In this document: in pieces, positions 23,201 through 35,200 of the stretch
Layout of the letters: the number at the start of each line of letters is the position of its first letter
Numbering within the stretch: the stretch's first letter is position 1
NCBI GenBank assembly: GCA_036346375.1
Contig: CM070500.1
Coordinates: 71,056,525 to 71,120,524 of the forward strand
Length of the DNA stretch: 64,000 nt
Origin: Guadua angustifolia
Lineage: Eukaryota > Streptophyta > Magnoliopsida > Poales > Poaceae
Direction: 5' to 3'
The notes under the pieces: generated by a model
Told to the model about the DNA's origin: nothing
The model's database searches: none
The model's input: only the letters and a program-made list of their open reading frames with translations
Position numbers and translations under genes: made by a program

Positions 23201-26200
23201 ATTTAGCAACATCCTTTGGACTAAGTGTAAATCAATCATTTTGTTAACCCACCTTACTGTTAGGACGATCTGTCATCCACATCTTCTTAATATGTGATTG
23301 CATGCCACAAAGTGGAGTTCAATTTGCCTTGATAACAATAGCTATGCAAGCCCTACCTACTAGCTTGACTAATAGTATGAAAAAGGTTCACATCTTAGTT
23401 TTCTGTTTTCCTTTAACAACTCCTCTCTCTATGAAGAGTTGGACCAATAAGCTTTCTCAGTATGTGGTTAACAGCTGTATACATTTTGCGAACTAACTTC
23501 TGCTTATGATGTCCACTAATTTCTCCATCTCTGGGTGATTTTTTTTATTTGTTACTTCATTTTCTTTTTAGTACTGTTCAGAATGTCATACCCATTTTTG
23601 TTCATTCCTTTTCCTATGTAAGGTTAGCTGTAACAGAAATTTGATTAATGTTTATTATGTTGGTTTATGCATATAGCCGAATACGATGCCTCTGACACTG
23701 CACAGAAAAATTGCAAGTTCATTCAAGGACCAATTTCTTCTACAGATCTTCCAAATTTCTCTAACCTCATTACACCAACTGAAAAGTGAAGGTAATGCTC
23801 AAGTTATTATGGTGTCATGATTTTTCTTTCCAGTATATTGTATTGGAACACCTACACTGATTTCATTCCCACCATCTGATACAATCTGTACTTAAACTGC
23901 AGTACCAGATGATTTTAGGCATGTCCCTCTTTCACTTGCATTGAAGTGCTTGTCATTTGACTTTGTTGGTTCTCCAGTGGATGAAAGCTCTGAAGAATTT
24001 GGAACAGTGCAGGTATATTGGTTGCATACTTGTTAGCTACTCTTTACAACAATTAACCGGTCATCGTATCACACTTTGGCTCTTTATTGTGGTTTATGTA
24101 TATTTTTTTTAATCTTGATGCAGCTTCCTGCATCTTGGAGGCCTCTCCTTCAAGATCCTTCCACTGTCCAGATCTTTTTTGATTACTACAAAGTCAATGA
24201 TAATCATGTTTCAAAAGAGGTACACTTTGCTTGGATGATTTGATAATAAATAGTCATACAGTCTGCAAATTTTTTATTGAGTGATTTGTTCATTAATTCA
24301 GGAGAGGTACATTTTTATCCACAATTCCACATGTTTCAAAAGAACTACTGTTTGATGGGTCTGGTCATGAATACAATTTGCAAATTTAGTATTGGTTAGT
24401 GCTTACTTCCATGTAAGAGCAACCCTTTGAAATGTTCTGATCGTTTGACAAGCTTTTTTCTCCCATTTAACACATATTCTAGTGGTTAGCACTTTATCTG
24501 CTAATTTCTTTGATATTTTGGGTGTGGGGGTGGGTGGGTGGGTGTGTGGTGGTGGTGGTTTTTTTTTTTTTGGGGGGTCTGAGTACCTTCGCGGAGGTGG
24601 TATTGTTTTTCTTTTCTTGAGCATTCTTAAATAATATCAGTCCAATCCACCACATCCAAGCAGCCACTATGTTTTATTTCCCCATTAGGAAATGTGTCAA
24701 GTTGAGTGTAAGCCTGTTGTTTTGTACAGGCTTTGGAATGTCTTGTCAGACTTGCTTCTGTCAGGCGCAGTATTTTTGTGGAGGATCCTGCACGGTCCCA
24801 GTTTCTCTCTCATCTGATGTCAGGCACCAAGGAAATACTCCAAACAGGCCAAGGTTCTACACTTACAAATTAGTAATTGATGCTGGTTTTCTTCCTCTTA
24901 CAAATTTCACTTATTTGGAAGAATAATCTCGACTAAAGTCCTCTTTTCTGTTAGTTAAGAAGCATTTAGTCCCAACATGAGTTGATTAACTCACCTGTAG
25001 TCATGTTGTATATTTTAGGATACTTAAATGGACATAATCGCAACTATGTTGTATACTGTAGAAGCCAAATTTGCTAGCAGATAATTAAAAGTTGCCTTGA
25101 TTTGATATTCTAGATAAATTTGTTGGTTGAGGCATTTCATGCAGGGCAAAAATAGATGATTTTATGTAATTTGTTTTGTCTCTGCAGGTCTTGCTGATCA
25201 TGGCAATTACCACGAGTTCTGCCGTCTTCTGGGACGTTTCAAAGTTAATTACCAGGTTGTGAACCAAGGATATGCATTGTATTTTTTCTTCTAGCATTTA
25301 TTAGAAAATTGACAAATTTGTTAGCTTTTTCCCATAATGATTGGTGCATTGCTTGGTAACTATGGCAATGCAATGATTGTGAAGTATGCACATAGTTCTC
25401 TTACAAAAGTTTTTTTGTCCTGATTTGTTGACGCATGCTACATGTTCAAGGAACAGCATTACAAAATACAAATTTGATTCTGTAGCTTCTCCTGATCTTT
25501 CAGGTTTACCAATGAAGAGAAGCATTCAATGAAGAGATATTTAACTACTTATGCTAATAATTTACATTTAGTTCCATTATTCTGTGGTGTGACTGCTGAT
25601 ATTTGCTTTGTGCAGTTTAGTTAGTGGCCATAAAAAATTTACTGTAGTTGAGGGAATAATGAATTGATACTATATTCATAATCCTCGTTATATGTCTTGA
25701 GGGGTGAAGTGGGGATGGTTATTGTTTTCAATTGGGGATGATGGTTATTCCAAATTTTCTGTATTTTTACCTTATAACAATGAATAGCTTATTGCTGTTT
25801 GCTGTCAAGTTGGTATTTTGTTGTTTTAAATGTTTTGAAGCGTCGTCATACTCTATTCAAAGTTTGTCATGCATCTCAGTTTCTTTTTACTTATAAAACA
25901 TTTTGAATTTTCGATAGTAATACACCTTAATTTATGGTTGATTGTTGAAGCGACATGTTGGTTTGTTATTTGTGAATATACATTGTGTCATCTTCAGAAT
26001 TGTCTACAACATTAACTACCAGATTATTTGGTTTATATTTGACTGTTATTGATGTTTGGACAAATAGATAGATTAAACTGCTTGGTGGTTGTACTTGGTT
26101 TTGTTGATCCATTTTCCACGTTTCATTATAATTTGAGTAGCAGCCTTCGGTCCCTTTTGGGATTAAATGTGGAAGTTTAACTTATTGTACTGTGCAGTTG

Positions 26201-29200
26201 TCAGAGCTTCTTAATGTTGAGTTTTATGCCGAATGGATTGGTCTAGTAGCAGAATTTACAACTAAATCCCTGCAGTCATGGCAGGTTTGTCTTTCCTCTT
26301 GCTCAGTTACTAGATACACTACATCTTCAATAATCAATGTTGCGAGTGTTATGACTGGTATGCTATCAATTATTTGTTGTGTAGTGGGCCAGCAACAGTG
26401 TCTACTATCTTTTAAGTCTTTGGTCAAGGCTGGTGACATCTGTGCCTTACTTGAAAGGAGACACACCAAGTCTGCTTGATGAAACTGTACCCAAAATTAC
26501 GGAGGGTTTTATCACTTCTAGAATTAACTCTGTTCAGGTACTGGCTTCTGCAAGAGATGCAACTACTGCATTTATTTCAGTTCAAGAAGCAACTGTTGTC
26601 ACTTATTGTTTGTTATTTCTATTCATCTCAGGCCAGCTTTGCAGACAACTCATCAGATAATCCTTTGGATAATGTGGAAGTTCTCCAGGAACAGCTGGAG
26701 AGTCTTCCTTACCTTTGCAGATTTCAGGTTGCTACTACCTCATGATTTTTTGTTTCTGATTTTATAAATGATTTTTCTTTCAAAGCTATGATTTGACTCC
26801 ATCTTTGAAACCATATTCAACTGAAAATCGTTAAGACAGTATCCTAACTGCCTTGTATAGAGATTGCTAGCTTTGTATAGATATTACCTTATATAGGTTC
26901 CTTTTATACCTCATATACATGTATATATACTAGCCCATTGACCTTATGTTGAATACCAGTGCTATTCATAACAAAAATAAGATGCCTTAATTACTTCAAC
27001 TGAACACTTTCTGTTAATGGGATATAGGTCCTGTTCCAGCTTCTCAGAAAACAGGTTCAGGTTTCGCATGTGTCAAATTTGGATTACACATATGAGTTGT
27101 AGCTATCCTTTTACAACTTGCTACTTGCACCTCCTCTAAGTTCCTGTATTTAGCACAAGAATTTTCCTGCTGCCAAAAAAGGAGCATCTACACAAAAAAC
27201 AATGTAACAGATACTTCAAACTTGAACAACATTCTGGTATTCATCGTGTTGCATTTGATAAGATGCTGCTAAAATGTTAGCAACCACAGTACATTTTTGC
27301 TGCATTGGTGCTTTTGTTCAATTCATATTGTGGACGGATTGTGAATGCAGAAAATACAACAAATAAGATAAAAATGGAAAGAAAAATGATAAGGAATTGC
27401 AAAGTGCTGTTGAATCGAAATGGTAAGATACCAGTTTTTGACTTTTCACTGGAGTGATATTTTTTAATGTGATGGCAGAAGGGTAGAATTCATCAAGAAA
27501 TTTCTTTACCTATCTAATTTCGAATGAATCAAGATATCCTCTCGTTCCAGTACAATAGTAGCTATCTGCTCTCCTCTGGGAGAGGGTTTGATTGGGATTG
27601 TTTTAGCATTTTCTGTAATATCTGACTTAATCATTCCCTATAAGAGGTGGAGCTTTTTTATTATCAGTTCTGCCATTTTCGGCAAAACTTATATATCACT
27701 TCAGTTTATATCTATCTGTTACTTTTTTTCTTTTTTGTATAATTACTTTAAGTAATCTCATTAGCAATAGGATGTACAAATTAAATGAAACTCCTCATTG
27801 TTTTTAAAATTTTGCCATTTGCATACATTGTTTCATATTGCATGCCCTGATTGTTATTTTCTTTTGATGAGTTGCAGTACCAAAACAGTAGTCTTTACAT
27901 CATAAATATCATGGAGCCTCTTCTACAAGCTTATACGGTATGTTAGTATTATTCCACAAGCGCTTTTTAGAAGAGTGCTATTCAAAGTCAAATATTTTTA
28001 CAGGAAAGGTCAAGATTACCAGCTCCTGGAGATGCAGATGAGCTCTCTGTCATTGAAGGGCAGATTGCATGGATGGTCCACATAATTGCAGCCATTCTCA
28101 AGATTAGGCAGACCATTGGTTGTAGGTGAGCAACTAATTTTCCTTGCTTGTCAACTTTTTTCTGCTATTCTTTTCATGAACAAGGTTTTTCATTTTCTTC
28201 TGCAGCCAAGAATCACAAGAGTTAATTGATGCAGAACTTTCAGCCCGCGTGTTACAGTTGATAAATATTACTGACACAGGGTTGCACATACAGGTTAGAT
28301 GGAAGTGATTTGGTCACTAAACATGAATCATGAGCTAGTGTACTTGCAGGCATGATGTTTTTCCTTTTTGAGTACTATCCGCTAGTGTAGAGTATGGGTG
28401 GATGCCTATGTATGTAGTACTTGTGTTCAGTGTTCCCCTAGGCGCTAGGCACTAGTCGGGCAGCAAACTAGCGCCTAGCACCTAATCGCCGCGTAGACGG
28501 GCTAGGTGTTCGCCTAGGCGGGAAAAATTGGCTTAGGCGGCTAGGCTGGAGGGAGGGGCCTAGCGCCTAGGCGCCGCCTAGGTGAGCTAGGTGGCCGCCT
28601 AGGGGAATAGGGCCTGTGTTAGACATTTTTTTTCAACAAATTTTTTTTGAAGAATTGTCACAGGTTAACAGCATTAATATTTCACCAATATCTCATAATA
28701 AATACTCCCTGTCACAAATAGTTGTCGTTTTGGACATTGACATCGTCTTCATAACACAACTTTGACCACTAATTTTTATTGTAATATATTTATAAAACCC
28801 AATAACATTATAACATTATGAAAGTACTTTTTGAGACAAATCTACACATATGATTTTCATGTATCCAATTTAAATATTTAAAAAGATGTTGACAATCAAA
28901 GTTTTGAAAGTTTGATTTGTTATGAATAGCACTTGTTGTATTCAATATGAGGCCAATCAGCCAATGGCTAGTATATAAGGCAATACTGTATATGGAAAGC
29001 CTATATAAGGCAATCATCTATATAAGGCAATATATCCTTAACACCCTCCCACAAATGCTAGGCGTATGTAATAGCTTTGCATTTGGAAAAGTTGATATTT
29101 TGAAAAATCCAAAGTCCTGATCTTGAAGTAGTCGTTGTAGCATTCAACTTTTGAAAAATCGAGCCGATGAAGAGCTGAGTCGATGAAGAAAAAGACGAGT

Positions 29201-32200
29201 TGACGAAGAAGAGCCGATGGTGGAGTTGAGTCGACGATGGAAAGCCGATGAAGGAGTCGAATCGACAAAGAAGCCGAGTCGAATCGACAAAGTCGACAGA
29301 ACGAGCCAAATCGACGCAAAGAAGTCGAGCTGATAAAAAGAGCTGAGCTAAGAAAGAGCCAAGATGCTTATGACATGGATGGATGCAACGAAGCAAAAAT
29401 AAAAGACTCAAAGGAGAGCCGGAGAGTCGGAGGCGAGCCAAAGAGCTGAGTCGCTGGAGTGAGCCGAGCCACCGAAAATCAAAGACAAAAGGACAAAAAG
29501 AGCCAATCCTAGTATGAAGAGCTAGGAACCGAAAAGCCATAGCCAAAATTGAAGAGCCGAAAAGCCAAAGGCCAGAGTAGCTTTGGAGCTTAAACCGATC
29601 TGATCTGGAATCAAAACCAGATTAAAACTCAGTTGTGAGATGCTCTTGGAATCTAATCGTCAGAGGAGAGATCGTGTTGGGCATCTCACGCGGGTGTAGC
29701 CGGGAGCGGGCGAGCCGGCTGGCCAATGGGAGTTGATCGGGAAGGAAGCGGCCTGGCGCGACGTGTGGAGTGGAGGTGGCCGAGTGGGCATCGGTGTCAG
29801 CGTCAGCTAGAAGAATGGCGGACGAGGCGGTGGCCTAGGGCAAGCGTCGTTGGCGGAGGCAACCAGAGCTCGGGAGGCATGCGCAAGTAGGGAACAAAGC
29901 CGGCTCGGAGGAGGCCAGAGCTAGCCGGCTGAGGCAGGTTGGCTTCGGGCAGGAGGAGGCATGTCGGGGACGGCGTCGCCCGAAGGGATGGAACAGAGTG
30001 GCCGAGTTAGAGGCAGTTCGAGCTGACGGAGGGGAGGCGGCGGCGACGGTCGGGCGAGCTGGCGGAAGGCATCCTTGGAGGCGACCACGAGCGGTGGTCG
30101 GTGTCGCGCCGAGGCGATCGATGGAGCTCCCACCGGTGAAAGCTGCACAGACAAGCTAAAGATGGCGAAGAACGCGGTGACGACAACAGATTAGAGTCAA
30201 AGAAGGCACAATGACGATGAGCGAAGAAGAAAAAGGTGGCCGCCCCCAGGAGAGAAGATTGCTCCTCCCGGGTGCAGCGACGCCAGCAGCGGAAGGGTGG
30301 AAGCTAGGAGAAAACTTAGAGCTCTGATACCATGTTATGAATAGCATTTGTATTCAATATGAGGCCAATGGCTAGTATATATAGTTGTACAAGCGGGAAT
30401 AAAAGGAAAGCCTATATAAGGCAATATTGTATATGGAAAGCCTATATAAGGTAATCATCTATATAAGGCAATATATCCTTAACAGATTGAGTTGCATGCA
30501 CGAGCCAGTTTACTCAAAAGCTTAAGCTGATGAGGAAAGATAGGCAATTCACTTATACTTCAACACTCCCCCTCACGTATAGGCTCCCGTAGGTCTAGTA
30601 CGTAGAATAAAAGTGAGCTGCAATTATTTTTTAATTACGACAACTGGGTCTTGAACTCGAGATCTCTTGGCTCTGATACCATATTGAGTTGTATGCACCA
30701 GCCAGTTCAACTAAAAGCTTAAGTTAATAAGAAAAGATGGGCAATTCATTTATACTTCAACAGATTGCACCTATATATAAAACAACTATTTGTGCCTGGA
30801 GAGAGTAGCCAATATCACATAATTCCCTTGGAAATAAGAAATGCACTGCTGCAAATGTGTAATTTTGAAACTGTTTCGTGCTTCTTACAGCCACCATGAA
30901 ACCTGGAGAGAGTAGCCAATATCACATAATTCCCTTGGAAATAAGAAATGCACTGCTGCAAATGTGTAATTTTGAAACTGTTACGGGCTTCTTACAGCCA
31001 CCATGAAAATTTTCACTTTTCAGGCAAAAGAAGTTAAAATTGAGTGTATATAATGAAAATGACTGAGCACTCTATTTAGCGTTCAGCCTACTTCCAGTGC
31101 CAGTCATGTAATAAAATGTAACTCTACAAACTATTATTTGAGATGACTTTTCGCTTATAAATGTTGGTTTCAACAGCAGACATCTGACATCCTACTTTTT
31201 AGGAAATATTACTTCTTTTTCTTGTTGACTCAAATCTGCTTTCCTATCTTGGTGGTAGTAATATTTTTATGGGTTGCATTGGGTTGTCAGGTGGCCAACT
31301 GGAGTGTCCAGCTAGCAGCAAATAACTTAGAAACAATAACCATATATGATGCAGTAAAACAGATTTTTTATAGGAGCTAAGATTAACGCACTGCTTGGCA
31401 TTGTGGTGGCTTTTCAAAAGCATTTTTCTTTTTTTGTATATAGCAGTTTGTTGAAAGCATCTTTTTGGAGCCATAACAGCGAAATCCTATTGGAATTAGT
31501 AAAGATTAGCACAACTACAGCAAAATCGCCTTGTGTTTCTATTGCCCCACTAAGGCACTAGCAAACATTTATGCGCTGATGGTGGTTACACAGGATTTCT
31601 GTTCCATTTTTCCTTTTTTCTGGCTTATTGCATCTCATATGTGGCCTTTTACTTTGCTTAACATATGTTAGTTTTTTTTTTATAAGCTCCACAGGCATAT
31701 TGTGAATGGGAATGAGAACTGATTGTAATTTCATTGCAGAGATATCAAGAAATCAGTAAGCAAAGGCTTGATCGAGCTATTCTCATCTTTGTGCAAAATT
31801 TCAGAAGGTCATATGTAGGAGACCAAGCCATGCATTCTGCAAAGGTTTAGATATTTTTGTGCATCTTGATATACCTTTTTTTGTCAAATGTCATGAAACA
31901 CTGTTTCTTTGCTGCAGCAGTTGTATGCAAGACTGTCTGAGCTACTTGGACTGAATGACCATTTAGTTTTACTCAATGTTATTGTTGGGAAAATAGCCAC
32001 AAATCTGAAGTGCTACGCTGAGGTGACTTTTTATCTACTGATTTCAGCTTTGACTTTGATCTATAAGTTGTTGTTGACTATTGATTTGGTTACAGTGTGA
32101 AGATGTTATTGATCATACTCTGTCCCTTTTCCTGGAGCTAGCATCTGGGTAAAGTTGTAGCTATATGCATTCAATTCCATATTCTCATGTTTAGCATGAT

Positions 32201-35200
32201 GACGATTCTTCATTTTGTGTTGTCATAGCAGCTATATGACTGGAAAGTTGCTTGTCAAGCTGGAGAGTACAAAATTTATCATTGCAAATCATTCTGTAAA
32301 GCCTTCTCAGTAGCTTTGTTTTATATGATTTCTTTACTCCTTGGTCTTAGTAATGATTCCATTTTCATTATTTGTCCTGCCAGCGGGAAAATTTTCCGTT
32401 TCTTGAAGAATACAGATGTTCCCGCAGTAGAACTACCTTCTATTACATCCTTGGCTTTTTGGTCTTCATGGAAGATGGCCCAGTAAAATTCAGGAGTTTC
32501 ATGGAGCCACTTCTTCAGGTGCATATCTACTTGTTTTCATGCTAGTATAATTTTTATTGTATTCTTATCTGATTTTGTTCTTTGTTTCCATCATAGGTTG
32601 CAGTTAATTTGGAGGCAACTGCTGATGCTGCTTTCCGTACTGATGTTGCGAAATATGCATTTATTGGTTTGATGAGGGATCTACGAGGCATTGCGATGGC
32701 CACAAACAGGTGTATTCTCTCAACATATACATTTTACGATTATTAAGTTTATAAGGGCTCCTATGTTTGGAAACTAACTTTTACCTTTGTTGGTCTAATC
32801 CAGCCGCAGGACTTATGGCCTCCTATTTGACTGGTTGTATCCATCTCGCATGCCACTTTTATTGAGAGCCATCTCACTGTGGACTGATGAGCCAGAGGTT
32901 GTCAACCATTACCAATGTTACATTCTTTTTCTAGAACACTTTTGTGTCATTGCATACCTGTTGCACGTGTTATTACTTAGAACCCTAGGTTTCTAAATCT
33001 TGTCTTCAATTTCTCTAAAAGATAACTTTATGCAGGTCACAACACCCTTGCTGAAATTCATGTCCGAGTTTGTTTTGAACAAAGCTCAAAGATTGACATT
33101 CGATTCGTCATCACCAAATGGGATCCTTCTATTCCGAGAGATTAGCAAGCTGATTGTGGCTTTTGGTTCACGGATTCTATTGCTTCCAAATGGCACTGAT
33201 ATTTATGCAAGTAAATACAAAGGCATGTGGATTTCACTGACTGTTCTTTCAAGGGGTGAGTCTACAGCTTGTTTTTGAAACATTTTCTTTTATATTCTGC
33301 AAGTAAGTTGATTGCAGTTTCCTGGGGCTAGACGGTGGTATTCACTATTGTGCAAAATTTTATTATTCTATGAGCTTCTTTTTGTTAATTTTATATAGAA
33401 CTTTCTAATGTTTCGGATGGAACTTCTGCTGTGAATCATTCCTTTCATGCCAACTTCATTGTATGATACAAAGCATTTGAACACTTTAGTAATAGACCTG
33501 TTTTATCAACTTGAATGAGATCCTTATTCTTGTGAACTCTATGTTGACCTAGACTGCAAAACATTGTTTATTTTGTTGGAGATGAGACTCCTTACCCACT
33601 CTTGACATTGGAGTTGAAACCTTAGAGATGTCCTGAGGTGAATATTGAATATTCAAAACCGTGTGATAGCTATAGTGGTTGAGAATATGCATGATGATTG
33701 TTTTGTAGTTTTAGTACAGAATACGGTTCAACTGACTAAGCTGTAATGTAACTCGTAGCAGTGCTTATATTCTGTTTTAAAATATTGGAGAGGTTTCATT
33801 ATTCTTGAGGGCCCTATGTTACTGATTTACTTGAATGCATGGTTACCAGAAATGCAGTTCGTCCGAGTCATGGTATGGGATTCGGGTTTGCGATTCGCCA
33901 CATTTTCTTCTAATTTCCGTTGTAAACATGAACCCCGTACCCTAAACCGGTTCAAGTTCGATGAATCCAGTCCACGGTTCGTTGGGGTTTACAGCGAATC
34001 TAGTAACTATGCTTGAATGTGATACCTAATATTATTTAGGTTTTCAGCAATTCACTTTTTTTTGGTCTTTTAGAATGCACTGTACTATATTATTATCCCC
34101 GATTGCAAAACTCAGCTTCAACATTTCTAGTTATTCAGAGTGAAGGGTGTCAGTCCTATTTTGATAGGATTCATCAGGCATGTAGAATAATAATAATAAA
34201 GATTGCATTACTGTACTATCATGTTGGATTGGCACCTTATTGACTGTTTTGATCAGGGTTCGGAATTAACAAAACTGGTAGTAATTTGCTGGTTCCACCG
34301 ATTTCTTGTCAAACCAGCCAGTAGCAGTTCCTAATTCGCAAATGGTTTTTTGTAATTTAATCCAAATCATTCAGCGGACTTTTACCAATTTGTCAATTAT
34401 AACTTTTCTGGTAAATTTTGGGATCCATCATTTCCTGGCCAGTTTCTAGGAAACCTAACGGGGCTGGGAGACTTCTTCGTTCAGGTTTCGTAAATCCATG
34501 ATGTGATTTGAATCTTGATTTTGTTTCCATTATTATGGTTAACATATGGTCAAAGTTTATATTTTTTTCATAACGAAGAAGGAAATTGGACTGAGTTCCA
34601 CCCTACTATGAGTTCATTACTGCGCTTTTTTAGAAACATTTTAATTCGTATTTCAGACTTTAAGACGTGTAATCTCCTTGCTGATTATTTTACTGTTCTT
34701 CTGACATTTACTGGAATTATACTTACAGCTTTATGTGGGAACTATGTCAATTTTGGTGTATTTGAGCTTTATGGCGACAGAGCACTTGCGGATGCCCTTG
34801 ATATATCTCTAAAGATGACCCTCTCAGTTCCATTGTCTGATATAATGGCATTCAAAAAGGTATTCATGCCATCTTTAGTAATTTAGTTTACAATTGTTGC
34901 CGTCCTATGCTATTACTTTTCTTGTTATGTTTATTAGCTATCTCAAAATATTCATGCTAAGTTTGACAACAGTTCAAGAATTAGTTGCTCAGTTATCACA
35001 TAGAATATGAATAGGAGTAACGGTGTATAGAATTTTAGCAGAGGGAACTGCGTGCTTGTCAGAAACGGGATTAGAATATTACTGTATGCCCAGTGAAATT
35101 GCTGAACTGGGAGTTAACAATTACTACACCATAACAAATAAATTAATAATTGCAGACGGTGCCGTAGTATGTGTTGCTGTAAATCTGAACTTCCGATGCA

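Larger units (their letters stand above)
28705..30805. mobile_element. Stowaway-like MITE, split by two nested retroelements
   Basis: The left part 28705-28917 starts CTCCCTGTCACAAATAGTTG after TA. The right part 30763-30805 ends aacaactatttgtgcctgga plus gagag before TA. Joined across GATT, the two parts match the uninterrupted copies at 44026-44246, 46345-46582 and 47632-47891. The insertion removed nothing: the split falls in the conserved gtttgattgca. Confidence 0.75.

Noticed and set aside
28058..29546. Frames such as the 162-codon minus frame at 29058-29546
   Set aside because: Product of the gagccga repeat block in a non-coding LTR element.
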